From contig JALHOJ010000034.1 in NCBI GenBank assembly GCA_022843045.1, positions 1 to 39,289 on the forward strand: a stretch of 39,289 nt of DNA, in the 5' to 3' direction. The DNA comes from Phycisphaerales bacterium (GTDB taxonomy: Bacteria; Planctomycetota; Phycisphaerae; Phycisphaerales; UBA1924). Numbering within the stretch: the first letter of the stretch is position 1; each line of letters opens with the position of its first letter. The notes under the pieces were generated by a model. That model did no database searches, was not told the DNA's origin, and saw nothing but the letters and a program-made list of their open reading frames with translations. The translations under genes and the position numbers were made by a program. This document shows positions 1-9,118 of this stretch, one piece after another.

Positions 1-22
1 CTGGGTGGGGGGCAGTAAGAGG

Positions 23-107
23 AATCACCACAAAGACACGAAGGGCACAAAGAAGAGAAGAGTTGGATCGGACTTTGTGAATTTTGTGTCTTTGTGGTGA
101 TGTGATT
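23..107. repeat. Palindromic CACRRAG-type element A, upstream of infB
   Basis: The two arms form a long stem. Bases 25-39 pair perfectly with 86-100 (TCACCACAAAGACAC), and after a symmetrical 6x6 internal loop bases 46-52 pair with 73-79. A 20-base tip remains. The left arm is purine-rich and consists of near-repeats of CACAAAG and CACGAAG spaced 8-9 bases apart. It sits about 60 bases before infB and would lie in the infB leader if transcription starts further upstream. It belongs with the similar elements at 16364, 21099 and 24683. Confidence 0.75.
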
Positions 108-165
108 TGAGCCGGGGGATTGGGTCGGAGCGGTTTGGTTTGAGTGTCGGTCGCAGGAGCATTGA

Positions 166-3100
166 TTGGCTACGAAGAAGTTGCACCAATTGGCGAGTGA
201 GCTGGGCCTTGATTCCAAGGTCATCATGCAGAAGTGCATCGCGGAAGGCCTGGAGCAGGCGGTCGCGAAGAAGCACCTTTCCGTGATCGGCCCCGGGCTC
301 GAGCAGACCATCCGCGAGTGGTTCAGCGGCGAGGGGGCGGGCAGTGGCACCGCCGTCGAAACGGGCGAGAAGGTGGACCTGGAGAAGGTCAAGAAGAAGC
401 CCGCGGCCAAGAAGAAGAAGGAAGACGGCACGACCGACTCGAGCGAGGGTGGGGTCGCGACGATCGAAGCACCCGCCGGGCCGAAGGCGAAGGCCAAGCC
501 GGTGACGATCGATGCGCCTGCAAAGGCGGAGGCTGAACCGCAGGTCGAAGCGAAGGCCGAGACGCACAAGGTCGAAGCGAAGGTTGAGTCCAAACCTGAG
601 GCGAAGGTTGAGAGCAAGCCGGAGGCGAAGGCTGCGCCGGTCAAGCCCGAAGCGGGGCCGGAAGCAAGGCCGGAAGCAAAGCCCGAGCACAAGTCGGAAC
701 CGAAGCACGACACGCGGCATGATGCCAAGCCGGTGCTGGCTCCGATTGATGAGGATGCTCCTGCGCCCAAGGCGACCAAGATTGCGCCGACGATTGAGCC
801 GACGGTGATCAAGCCGGCTGCGCATGGTCCTGGGGCTGGGCATGCGCCGGCGGCGGGGCATGGGACGGCGCATGGGCCAGGACATGGGCCAGGACATGGG
901 CCAGGACCGGTGGCGGGGCATGGTCCTGCGCATCCGCCCGTGGGCGGGCCGGCTCGGCCGGTGACGCCGCCTCGAACGGTGACGCCTGCGCCGATGAATG
1001 TGCCGACGCGGCCGACGACGGTGTCGCCCGCGGGGCCGAAGCTTGAAGTGAAAACGCCGGTGCGGCTGGCCGGTCCCAAGATCGTGCGTGTGGAAGCTCC
1101 CGAGCAGGTTGAGGCTCCGCGGCCGCGCGGGCCGCGTCCGCCTGGGTCTGGGTTTTCGGGTCCTCGTCCGGGCGGCGGGGCTGGGCGAGAGGATGATCGG
1201 TCGCGGAGTCCGCGGCGCAGCGATGGGGTGGGCGCTGGCGCGAAGCGCAGCAGCGGGGCGGGCGTGCCGGAGCGGCGTCGCGGGCGGAGCGATACGGAGT
1301 GGACGGGGCCGACGCAGGGCATTTACAGCGAGCAGGACCTGATCGAGCGCGAGGCACGGCTGGCTCGCGCGGGCGGGTTCCTCAAGAAGCGCAAGCAGGA
1401 CCTGGATCGCGCCGGGCATGCGGGCGACGAGGAAGAGTTTGACGGGAAGGTGCGGATCGCCGCGCCGTTCACGATCAAGGAGCTTTCGGCGGCGACTGGC
1501 GTGAAGGGGGCGGACATCGTCAAGAAGCTGTTCATGGAAGGGACGATGGCGACGATCAACTCCGCGATTGATCCGGTCAGGGCGACTGAGATCATGATGG
1601 AGTTTGATATTGAGCTTGAGGTGACGGAAGCGAAGACGGCCGAGGAGACGGTGACGCAGGCGGCGGCGGATCGCAAGCAGGTGGATGTGCGAGCTCGCGG
1701 GCCGGTGGTCACGATTCTGGGCCACGTCGACCATGGCAAGACGAGTCTGCTGGACAAGATCCGCAACGCGAATGTCGCGGCGGGCGAAGCGGGCGGGATC
1801 ACGCAGAAGACCAGCGCGTTTGTGGCGCAGGTTCAGGTTGAGGGCGAGAAGAAGCAGGTTGTGTTCCTGGATACGCCCGGCCACGAAGCGTTCACGGGCA
1901 TGCGTGCTCGCGGGGCGAAGCTGACGGACGTTGTGGTGCTGGTGGTGTCGGCGCCCGAGGGCGTGATGCCGCAGACGGTGGAGAGCATCAACCATGCGAA
2001 GGCGGCGAAGGTGCCGATCGTGGTTGCGCTCAATAAGGTGGATCGTCCGGACGCGACGGAGCAGCAGATTCAGAAGACGCTGGGCCAGTTGGCGGGCGCG
2101 GGGCTCAACGTTGTTGAGTGGGGCGGCGATGTGGAGTGCGTGCGCGTGAGCGCGGTGACGGGAGAAGGCATTCCGAAGCTGCTTGAGATCCTGGATCTGC
2201 AGGCGGGGGTGCTGGAGCTCAAGGCCGACTTTGACGGCGCGGCTCAGGGCACGGTCATCGAAGCCAAGATGGAAGAAGGCCGCGGCGCGGTGGCGAGCGT
2301 GCTGGTGCAGCAGGGCAAGCTGAAGGTCGGCGACTTTGTTGTGATGGGGCGCGCTTTCGGGCGCATCCGCGACATCACCGACGACAAGGGCGTGCGCGTC
2401 AAGGAAGCGATCCCGCCCATGCCCGTGCAGATTTCGGGCATGGACATGGTGTGCGACGCGGGCGACAAGTTCTTTGTCACGGCGAATCTTCGCCAGGCAG
2501 AGGATGCGGCGGACCAGCGGCGGCAGCGCGAGCGGCATCAGCAGCTTGCGGCGCCCAAGCTCACGCTGGACAGCCTGTTCAGCCAGATTCAGAACACGCA
2601 GACGGCCGGCACGGAGCAGGAGGTCAAGGAGATCAAGATCGTTCTCAAGACCGACCAGCAGGGCACGGTGGACGTGCTCAAGAGCGAGTGCGAGAAGATC
2701 AAGACCGAAGAGGTCAAGGTTCGCGTCATCGACGCGGCGGTGGGCGGCATCACCGAGAGCAACGTTCTGCTGGCGGAAGCGAGCAAGGCGATTGTGATCG
2801 GGTTCAACGTCATTCCCAGCGGCAAGGCTCGCCAGCTTGCGGAGCAGAAGGGCGTGGAGATCCGCACCTATCAGGTCATCTACGACATCGTGGAAGACCT
2901 CAAGAAGGCCGCCGAGGGCATGCTGGCGCCGGAGCTTCGCGAAGAAGTGCTGGGCCATGCGGAAGTTCGCGCGGTGTTCAAGGTCAGCAAGGTTGGGAAC
3001 ATCGCGGGCTGCTACGTCACGGACGGGACGGTGGCACGCGACGCGCTCATCCGCGTCACGCGCAACGGCATCGTCGTGGAGCACGACCGCAAGCTGGCGC

Positions 3101-3240
3101 AGCTCAAGCGGCTCAAGGACGACGCGAAGGAAGTCCGCAGTGGCACTGAGTGCGGCATGAAGATCGACGGTTATGACGACATCAAGGAAGGTGACGTGCT
3201 CGAGTGCTATAAGAAGGTTGAAGTGAAGAGGACGTTGTAA
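166..3240 (+). CDS. infB: Translation initiation factor IF-2
   Basis: Cytoplasmic GTPase that brings initiator fMet-tRNA to the 30S subunit and promotes 50S joining. The 1024 residues show an N-terminal IF2_N module (about 1-50), a very long low-complexity linker (about 60-400; first Ala/Lys/Glu/Pro, then His/Gly/Pro-rich), a second IF2_N module (about 425-485), and the G domain with GHVDHGKT (near 518), DTPGH (near 569) and NKVD (near 622). Beta-barrel domains and the C-terminal tRNA-binding domain follow, ending in VEVKRTL. The start is TTG at 166, chosen because AGGAG lies six bases upstream and the protein then reads [13 protein letters not shown], the usual IF2_N opening. The order infB, ylxP-like, rbfA matches the conserved nusA-infB operon of many bacteria; nusA would be expected left of the window. 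Confidence 0.97.
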   Translation: MATKKLHQLASELGLDSKVIMQKCIAEGLEQAVAKKHLSVIGPGLEQTIREWFSGEGAGSGTAVETGEKVDLEKVKKKPAAKKKKEDGTTDSSEGGVATIEAPAGPKAKAKPVTIDAPAKAEAEPQVEAKAETHKVEAKVESKPEAKVESKPEAKAAPVKPEAGPEARPEAKPEHKSEPKHDTRHDAKPVLAPIDEDAPAPKATKIAPTIEPTVIKPAAHGPGAGHAPAAGHGTAHGPGHGPGHGPGPVAGHGPAHPPVGGPARPVTPPRTVTPAPMNVPTRPTTVSPAGPKLEVKTPVRLAGPKIVRVEAPEQVEAPRPRGPRPPGSGFSGPRPGGGAGREDDRSRSPRRSDGVGAGAKRSSGAGVPERRRGRSDTEWTGPTQGIYSEQDLIEREARLARAGGFLKKRKQDLDRAGHAGDEEEFDGKVRIAAPFTIKELSAATGVKGADIVKKLFMEGTMATINSAIDPVRATEIMMEFDIELEVTEAKTAEETVTQAAADRKQVDVRARGPVVTILGHVDHGKTSLLDKIRNANVAAGEAGGITQKTSAFVAQVQVEGEKKQVVFLDTPGHEAFTGMRARGAKLTDVVVLVVSAPEGVMPQTVESINHAKAAKVPIVVALNKVDRPDATEQQIQKTLGQLAGAGLNVVEWGGDVECVRVSAVTGEGIPKLLEILDLQAGVLELKADFDGAAQGTVIEAKMEEGRGAVASVLVQQGKLKVGDFVVMGRAFGRIRDITDDKGVRVKEAIPPMPVQISGMDMVCDAGDKFFVTANLRQAEDAADQRRQRERHQQLAAPKLTLDSLFSQIQNTQTAGTEQEVKEIKIVLKTDQQGTVDVLKSECEKIKTEEVKVRVIDAAVGGITESNVLLAEASKAIVIGFNVIPSGKARQLAEQKGVEIRTYQVIYDIVEDLKKAAEGMLAPELREEVLGHAEVRAVFKVSKVGNIAGCYVTDGTVARDALIRVTRNGIVVEHDRKLAQLKRLKDDAKEVRSGTECGMKIDGYDDIKEGDVLECYKKVEVKRTL
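871..906 (+). repeat. Three 12-bp tandem repeats within infB
   Basis: Three perfect copies of CATGGGCCAGGA lie head to tail and encode the Gly/His/Pro repeats of the IF-2 linker (GPGH units). The unit is a multiple of three, so copy-number change would keep the frame. Confidence 0.85.
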
Positions 3241-3241
3241 A

Positions 3242-3350
3242 CAGGCATTGGGCACTAGGCATCGGGCACTGGCAAAGACGCTGGTGGTCCGGTGCGGCGT
3301 GAGGAACTCGCGTCTTTCCCTGATGCCCGATGCCCAGTCCCTAGTGCCTA
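3242..3350. repeat. Imperfect inverted repeat of GGCACTAGG type
   Basis: The left arm (3242-3280) and right arm (3311-3350) are imperfect reverse complements sharing GGCATCGGGCA and AAAGACG blocks, with a 30-base centre. The arms are built from short degenerate GGCAYTRGG units, unlike the CACRRAG elements elsewhere. It fills the infB-DUF503 gap and ends three bases before the GTG of the next gene, so it would form a large hairpin in a polycistronic message. Confidence 0.65.
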
Positions 3351-3353
3351 ATC

Positions 3354-3896
3354 GTGATCCTCGGCATCCTCCAATTCGACCTGCACATTCACGACGCTGA
3401 GTCTCTCAAGGACAAGCGGCGGGTGGTGCTTTCGGTGAAGGACCGATTGCATCGGGAGCACATGGTGGCGGTGGCGGAAGTCGCGCATCAGGAGACGCTG
3501 AACCTGGCGCGGCTGGGGCTGGCGATGGTGGGGAGCGACGGGAAGCACGTGGGGCAGACGCTGGATCGCATTGTCGCAAAGCTGCGGGCGATTCCCGATG
3601 CTGAGCTGGGCGATGTGTCGCGGCAGGTGCTGCATGCCTCGCAGATGGACTGGGAGGATGTCGATCCGGAGGCTGAGGCTCGCGACGATGCTTCGCTGGC
3701 GGACGAGATGCTGGCTCGGGCGAGTGAGCTGGCGGCGGAATTGGCTGGAGAATCGGCCAATCGGTCACCTGCTGAGCACTTGCATGATCAGCATGTGCCG
3801 GCGCCTGTCGATTTGCCGCCGATCCCTCCGACCCGGCACGGCGCGCACCGTACCGCGCGATCGAGTTCTGTTTCCAACCCAGAGTCCCCGCGCTAG
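3354..3896 (+). CDS. DUF503 (YlxP-like) protein with a C-terminal extension
   Basis: The first 95 residues (MILGILQFDLHIHDAESLKD, then KDRL and VAEV) match the small DUF503/YlxP family, whose genes commonly lie between infB and rbfA, as here. Its biochemical role is not settled; context suggests ribosome assembly or translation. Family members are usually about 95 residues, while this one has 180. The extra C-terminal half contains an acidic Ala/Glu-rich helix-like stretch and then a Pro/His/Arg-rich tail that looks disordered. The start is GTG at 3354, directly after the right arm of an inverted repeat and without a visible Shine-Dalgarno site. The family assignment is good; the function of the tail is unknown. 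Confidence 0.85.
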   Translation: MILGILQFDLHIHDAESLKDKRRVVLSVKDRLHREHMVAVAEVAHQETLNLARLGLAMVGSDGKHVGQTLDRIVAKLRAIPDAELGDVSRQVLHASQMDWEDVDPEAEARDDASLADEMLARASELAAELAGESANRSPAEHLHDQHVPAPVDLPPIPPTRHGAHRTARSSSVSNPESPR

Positions 3897-3947
3897 CGTT
3901 CTTTCCGGCTTCATTTTCCCTTTTCGCTTTGCTGATTTCGATTTCCT

Positions 3948-4358
3948 ATGTCCACCAAGCAGGATCAACTCTCTTCCGCGATCGATCGAGCTCTTCGCGA
4001 GGTGTTTTCGCGCGGGTTCAACGATCCTCGCATCGGCGGACTGCTCACGATCACGGGGGTGAAGGTGACGCAGGATGGGCGAGAGTGTTTCGTGGATGTG
4101 TCGGTGCTGCCGGCTGAGAAGGGCAACCTGAGTTTGCATGGGCTCAATGCCGCATCGCCCCATATTCGGCGGGAGGTTGGGGAGCGGGTGCGGGTGCGGA
4201 CGATGCCGAGCTTGATTTTTCGGTTGGATGAGACACTGAAGAAGCAGGCGAAGATTCTGGCTGCGTTGGACAAGGTGCGGCAGGAGATGGCGGAGAAGGG
4301 GGAGTTGCCTCTGCCTGAGGACGAGAGCGGCGAGCAGGGCGGGAAGGAGCCGGCATGA
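3948..4358 (+). CDS. rbfA: 30S ribosome-binding factor A
   Basis: Small KH-fold protein that binds the 30S subunit and helps late maturation of 16S rRNA. The 136 residues carry the family pattern: an N-terminal helix ending in LREVFSRGFNDPRIGGLLTITGV, a central strand with FVDVSVL, and the RTMPSLIFRLDETLKK segment corresponding to the usual P-x-L-x-F-x-x-D-x-S motif. The tail is acidic and probably disordered. Position after infB and the DUF503 gene fits the conserved operon. No Shine-Dalgarno site precedes the ATG. The stop overlaps the next start (ATGA at 4355), so translation of the two is likely coupled. Confidence 0.93.
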   Translation: MSTKQDQLSSAIDRALREVFSRGFNDPRIGGLLTITGVKVTQDGRECFVDVSVLPAEKGNLSLHGLNAASPHIRREVGERVRVRTMPSLIFRLDETLKKQAKILAALDKVRQEMAEKGELPLPEDESGEQGGKEPA

Positions 4359-5146
4359 GCGTGCTCGACGCGAAACGCTGGCCTGCGCTGCTGCGGAAGC
4401 TTCGGTTGCCGGAGACTGCGCCGGCGGAGTTTCTGTCTCCGCCTCCCGCGCCGCCAGCCAGTGATCCGTTGACGCATCAGGCGGTGTACGCGCTGCTGTT
4501 GTGGGAGGCGTCGACGTCGCAGGCGCACGCGGCGCTGCGGCGGGTGTTGTCTGCGGTCGTTGATTACAACGAGCTTCGGGTGTGTCAGGCGGAACATATC
4601 GCGGAGTGGCTTGGGGAGAAGTATCCGCTGGCGATGGAGCGGGCGCTGCGGCTGCGGGCGTTTTTGGAGGATGTGTATCAGCGGCAGCAGAGCGTGCAGG
4701 TGTCGCCGCTGCTTTTGGGCAGTCGCAAGGACACGTATCAGACCTTGGCAGCGCTGGAGGGCATGACGCCTTTCGCGGCGGCGCGGGTGGTGGCGCTGGG
4801 GTTGTCTCGACCGGCATGTCCGATTGATGAGCGGCTGCTGGCGCTCCTGCGGCGTGAGAAAGCGGTCGCGGCGGACGCGAGCGTGGAGGCGATCGGGCAG
4901 GAACTGGGAGATATGGCGGGGGATGAGGGGCGGGTGGAACTGTTGGCGAAGCTGCAGTATTGGTCAGACCATGAGGGGCATGCGCCGCATCGGGAGGTGC
5001 CTGGGCGGGAGCCGGTGCCGACGTCGGCGGAGGTGGACTCGGCGCGTGGGCCTCGGACTACGCGGGCGACGCACACGCATGGGCCGGGCGAATCTCCACG
5101 TCCGCGGGCGAAGCGTGCGAAGGGGCAGCCGCCGGCGGGGGCGTAG
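4355..5146 (+). CDS. HhH-GPD superfamily (endonuclease III-like) protein, probably atypical
   Basis: The middle of this 263-residue protein (about 45-195) has the helical layout of the HhH-GPD DNA glycosylase superfamily: a helix pair, then LAALEGMTPFAAARVVALG in the place of the helix-hairpin-helix, then PIDERLLALL, in which the Asp matches the catalytic Asp of the VDTHV motif in endonuclease III. The Lys of bifunctional lyases is absent from the hairpin and there is no C-terminal four-Cys iron-sulfur loop. It may therefore be a monofunctional glycosylase or a non-catalytic DNA binder. The ends are low complexity; the tail is Arg/Pro/Gly-rich. It starts inside the rbfA stop codon. The superfamily is an inference from short motifs. 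Confidence 0.6.
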   Translation: MSVLDAKRWPALLRKLRLPETAPAEFLSPPPAPPASDPLTHQAVYALLLWEASTSQAHAALRRVLSAVVDYNELRVCQAEHIAEWLGEKYPLAMERALRLRAFLEDVYQRQQSVQVSPLLLGSRKDTYQTLAALEGMTPFAAARVVALGLSRPACPIDERLLALLRREKAVAADASVEAIGQELGDMAGDEGRVELLAKLQYWSDHEGHAPHREVPGREPVPTSAEVDSARGPRTTRATHTHGPGESPRPRAKRAKGQPPAGA

Positions 5147-5215
5147 GGTCCGGGGTCGAAAGCTGAATCGGTTGCCATTGCATCGTGAGAACGGGTTGGC
5201 TCGTAACCTGTTGCG

Positions 5216-8200
5216 ATGCCTTCTTGCTTTGATCGTGCCGTGCGGATCGGTGGTGGCTGCCATGCTCGACTGGGCGTGACGGCGGCGTTGCTGGTTGCGC
5301 TGGCGGGGTGCGCGGGGAGGCCTGGTTCGCAGTCGGGCGCGGGTGTGGGCGATGGTCAGCAAGCCGGCGTTGCGGCGGTGGATGGCGGCGCGCGCGATGT
5401 TGCGCTGCGCGGGGCGTTGGATCGGCTGCGAGAACTTGCGGATGCGGCGCGGCGGAATCCGGGGCCGGCCGCGACTTTGCCCGCGCTGGGGACGGAGTGG
5501 GGCGTTGCGCCGGTGGAGCAGCGGGAGCGGCACGCATTGAGTCTGGACGATGCTCTGCGGCAGATTGGCACGATCAAGGCGACGGAAGCGGACGCGGAGG
5601 ATGCGGTGGTGGATGCTGAGGGGGCACAGCGGAAGTATGTGAGTGGGCGGCTGCGGCTGCTGGATGGAGATGTGAACGGTGCGCTGCGGGAGTGGGAAGG
5701 CGCGCTGGTTGATGATCCGGGGTCGCCCAGACTGGCGGGCGAAGTTGGGACGTTGCAGGTGCGGGCTGGGCGGCGGTCGACGGGGGTGGCGACGCTGCGC
5801 ACGGCGGTGGAGAGCGGGCTTCGCGCGGCGGAACCGCTGCGGGTGCTGGCGCGGGAGGAGCATCGCGCGGGGGACACGGAGCGGGCGCTGACGTTGCTGG
5901 CGACGGCTCGAGAGGATCGGTCGCTGGAGCGGGATGTGGTGCGGCGGCGGTTGGTGGAGGCTGATCTGGGCGAGCGGCTTGCGGATGCGGGGTACTTGGC
6001 CGCGGCGCGGGAAGCGCTGGCATCATTGAGTGATTTGGAGCCGGCGGGGTTGGGGCAGGCGGCGCTGACGAATCCGGACTTTGCGGAATTGCTGCGGCGG
6101 CGCGGGCAGCTTTTGGTTCGCGCGGGTGATCTTGGGGCGATGCTGGGCGAGTGGGAGGCGGCGAGTGATTCGTATCGGGCCGCGATGGCGGCGGCGGCGG
6201 TGGATGACGGGCAGGCGCGGCTGCGGCTGGCGGGGGTGAGCTTGCGGGCGGGGAATCCGGCGGAAGCGGCGTTGCAGGTGGTGGAGTCGTTGCCTGGTGA
6301 TCAATTGCCGCAACCTTGGCATGCGGAGGTGGCTCGCGCGCTGCGCGGGGCGGGCGAAGTTCCCGGCGCTTTGGCGCGGGTCGTGAGCGCGCCCGTGGAG
6401 GGCGAGGCGACGCCGACGGGGCGTGTGCGCAGGGCGGAGTTGGCGGCGATGGCGCTGCCTCCTGGGGATGCTGTGGCGCTGCTGCAGGAAGCGGCGGCGG
6501 GCGCGAGCGCGTGGGCGGATCGGCGGGGAGTTTTGGGAGCGTTGCTGGATGTGGTGGATGCGCGAAACGAAGGGGCGGGGACGGATGCGAAGGTGGGAGC
6601 GCGGATCGCGGCGCTGGTGAGCGTGCTGACGCGGGATCCGTTGGCGGGGCCGGAATGTGGCGAAGCGTTGGTGACTCATGGGCGGGACATCGGGGCGGTG
6701 CAGAAGGCGCTGGCGAGCAAGGCGGAGGGATCGCGTGAGGCGGCGGTGCTCGCGGGAGCGCTCGCGCTGCGACTTGAGCAGCCGACGCGGGGGCTTGAAC
6801 TGGTGCAGGCGGCTCCGGCGGGTGGAGATGTGAACGTGCGAGCGGCGCTGACGGCGGCGCGGTGCGCGGCGTTGGTGCAACTTGGGCGTGAGGGCGAGGC
6901 GAAGGCGGCGGCGCGGGAGTTTGCGGGGACTGGACCGTCGGTGGCGCTCGCGGCGCGGGTGTTGCTTGCGGCGGGTGATGTGGAGGCGGCGGGGGCGGTG
7001 CTTGCGCAGGCGGCTGCCGCGACGGATGCGAATCAGGATGTGCTCGCGCTGGCGGCGCAAGTGGAGACGCAGCGAGGGCGGGCGGCGCAGGCGCTGGACT
7101 TGCTGGCGCGGGCGGCGGCAATCGATCCGGATGCGCCGGCGATCGCGGATGCGCGGATTGCGTTGCTGCGACCTGGCGTGGCGACGGGGAATGAGGAGGC
7201 GTTTGCGGGGATCGTGCGGACGATGCGGGAGCGGGATGCGGCGAGTCCGCTGGTGCGGCGATTGGTGACGCTGGATCTGGCGCAGCGCGGGTTGTGGCGG
7301 CAGGCGCGGATTGAGGCGGGCGGGTTGATGGATGATCGGGGGACGCCTCGGGAGTTGATTGAAGTGCTTGCGAGCGCTTGGCAGCGCGGCGGGGATAAGC
7401 GGGCGGTGGAGAACGATGCGACGCGGCTTCGGGAGTTGCTGGCGGCGCGGCCGGAGTCGCCCGTGCTGGCGGGGCATCTGGCGCGGGCGCTGGTGGCCAG
7501 CGGCAAGGGGGCGGAGGCGGAGGAACTGCTTGCGAAGCAGTATGCGATCACCGCGCTGGATGAGTTGGGACGGCAGCGCGAGGGGATCGTGCGGGATGTG
7601 CTGCAGAAGCCGGAGGAGGCGCAGCGGTTGATGCTTGCGCGGTTGGCGAATCGGCCGGCGACGTTTGCGAATCAGGCGGAACTGGCGCAGGCGCTGGTGC
7701 GGGCGGGGGCGTATCGGGAGGCGGCCAGTGCGCTGCGGAGCGTGGGGATTCAGCGAGCGACGATCACGCCCGCGCAGAGTGCGGGGATTCTGAGTGTTGC
7801 GAGATTGGTGCGGGCGGAGGCGGTGGGGACGGCGAGCGCGGAGGAGCAGCGGGGCGCGCTGGAACTGCTGGACTATGTGCGGGAGGTGCAGGGGGATGGG
7901 GCGTGGCCGGCGGATCTGGCTGCGCTTCGGGTGGACTTGCTGTGTGGGAATGCGCCTGAGGATGCCGGGGCGATTCTTGATGCGATTGATGTGTTTGCGC
8001 AGAGTGTGAGTCGTGGGGCCGGAGGTGGGGCTGGGGGCGGAGGAGCGAACGCAGCAACGGTTGGGAAGGCTCGGTCGGACGCGACGGGGAGGGTGGCGCA
8101 GCGGTTGGCGGCGATGGAGGATGCGACGCCTTTGCTGCGGTTGCTCGAGGAGTTGTACGTGCGGTCGCAGCCAGTGAGCGATGAACTGGGCGCGGAGTGG

Positions 8201-9034
8201 ATTCGGATGAGCATCATCCGGGGCGACGCGGAGGACAATCGGCGGCTGGTGATGTTCTGGCAGGATGTGGAGCGGCTGCACATGAGTTTGGCCGCGCTGC
8301 AGATTCCGATTGAGTGGGAAGGGGACACGATCGAAGCAGTGCGACCGGAGTTTGCGTACCTGGTTGCGAATGCGCTGAACGGGCAGGTGCGTGAGGCGGC
8401 GGCAGCGGAGGTTTACAAGCTTGCCCTGGAACTCAATCCCAAGCAAGGTTGGTCGGGGAACAACTATGGGTACATGATCTTGGAGCGAGGGGGCGACATC
8501 GCGGAGGCGGCGAAGTTGATCGAGATGGCGCATGAGCAACTGCCCGAAGAGGCGAGCGTTGCGGACACGATCGGCTGGCTGCGATATAAGCAGGGGCAGA
8601 TGGATGATCAGACTCTCGCGGATGGCACGGTGCGGCTGGGGGCGGTGACGCTGCTGGAGCGGAGCGCGGCGATGCTGGGCGGGGAGGAGAACTGGGAGAT
8701 TCTGGATCACCTCGCGGATGCGCTGTGGCGCAGGAATCGTGACGAGGGGGATCGCAAGAAGGCGATTGACTCGTGGGGGCTTGCGCTGGCGAGCATTCGC
8801 CAGGAGATCATGATGATCCGCATGACCAACGAGCAGTCGCCTCGGCTGGCGGATCATCAGCGCAGGCAGCGCGAGATTGAGGCGAAGCTGCAGGCGGTAA
8901 AGGACCCTGCGGTGGTGCATGACGCGGTGCCGATTGCGCCGATTGGGATACCAGCGGTGTTTACGCCATTGCCAGAGCCGGGGCGGCCTGGGATGCAGCC
9001 GCAGCAGCAGGGAGTGGATCTGTTGATGCCGTGA
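5216..9034 (+). CDS. Very large TPR-repeat lipoprotein
   Basis: The 1272-residue protein starts with a signal segment ending in LLVALAGC, a good lipobox, so it is probably a lipid-anchored exported protein. The rest is almost entirely Ala/Arg/Leu-rich helical pairs resembling degenerate TPR repeats. The C-terminal region is clearest (NNYGYMILERGGDIAEAAK, followed by ADTIGWLRYKQG, about residues 1070-1130), a pattern typical of TPR proteins that act as scaffolds. A Gly/Ala-rich linker lies near residues 935-950. The tail is Pro/Gln-rich. No enzyme motif was found. There is no Shine-Dalgarno site, but TAACCT lies six bases before the ATG, suggesting leaderless initiation. The partner is unknown. 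Confidence 0.85.
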   Translation: MPSCFDRAVRIGGGCHARLGVTAALLVALAGCAGRPGSQSGAGVGDGQQAGVAAVDGGARDVALRGALDRLRELADAARRNPGPAATLPALGTEWGVAPVEQRERHALSLDDALRQIGTIKATEADAEDAVVDAEGAQRKYVSGRLRLLDGDVNGALREWEGALVDDPGSPRLAGEVGTLQVRAGRRSTGVATLRTAVESGLRAAEPLRVLAREEHRAGDTERALTLLATAREDRSLERDVVRRRLVEADLGERLADAGYLAAAREALASLSDLEPAGLGQAALTNPDFAELLRRRGQLLVRAGDLGAMLGEWEAASDSYRAAMAAAAVDDGQARLRLAGVSLRAGNPAEAALQVVESLPGDQLPQPWHAEVARALRGAGEVPGALARVVSAPVEGEATPTGRVRRAELAAMALPPGDAVALLQEAAAGASAWADRRGVLGALLDVVDARNEGAGTDAKVGARIAALVSVLTRDPLAGPECGEALVTHGRDIGAVQKALASKAEGSREAAVLAGALALRLEQPTRGLELVQAAPAGGDVNVRAALTAARCAALVQLGREGEAKAAAREFAGTGPSVALAARVLLAAGDVEAAGAVLAQAAAATDANQDVLALAAQVETQRGRAAQALDLLARAAAIDPDAPAIADARIALLRPGVATGNEEAFAGIVRTMRERDAASPLVRRLVTLDLAQRGLWRQARIEAGGLMDDRGTPRELIEVLASAWQRGGDKRAVENDATRLRELLAARPESPVLAGHLARALVASGKGAEAEELLAKQYAITALDELGRQREGIVRDVLQKPEEAQRLMLARLANRPATFANQAELAQALVRAGAYREAASALRSVGIQRATITPAQSAGILSVARLVRAEAVGTASAEEQRGALELLDYVREVQGDGAWPADLAALRVDLLCGNAPEDAGAILDAIDVFAQSVSRGAGGGAGGGGANAATVGKARSDATGRVAQRLAAMEDATPLLRLLEELYVRSQPVSDELGAEWIRMSIIRGDAEDNRRLVMFWQDVERLHMSLAALQIPIEWEGDTIEAVRPEFAYLVANALNGQVREAAAAEVYKLALELNPKQGWSGNNYGYMILERGGDIAEAAKLIEMAHEQLPEEASVADTIGWLRYKQGQMDDQTLADGTVRLGAVTLLERSAAMLGGEENWEILDHLADALWRRNRDEGDRKKAIDSWGLALASIRQEIMMIRMTNEQSPRLADHQRRQREIEAKLQAVKDPAVVHDAVPIAPIGIPAVFTPLPEPGRPGMQPQQQGVDLLMP

Positions 9035-9055
9035 GGCGCGCGGGCTGAAAAGAAC

Positions 9056-9080
9056 AACGACCGGCGCGGGGCCGGTCGTT
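9056..9080. terminator. Bidirectional hairpin between convergent genes
   Basis: A perfect 10-bp stem (AACGACCGGC at 9056-9065 with 9071-9080) has a five-base loop. On the minus strand it is followed by TTGTTCTTTT, a good U-tract for the gene that ends at 9119. The plus-strand side lacks a U-run. Confidence 0.75.
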
Positions 9081-9118
9081 GCGTTGCGCATTGGAGATTT
9101 CGATCGCGTTGCGGCGGA

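Noticed and set aside
25..3255. A 1076-codon open frame on the minus strand across infB
   Set aside because: It is the complement of the well-supported infB gene, is Arg/His/Leu-rich without motifs, and such shadow frames are common in G+C-rich DNA.
6023..9091. A 1022-codon minus-strand frame opposite the TPR lipoprotein
   Set aside because: Arg/Pro/His-rich with no domain; the plus strand shows a lipoprotein signal and TPR pattern.
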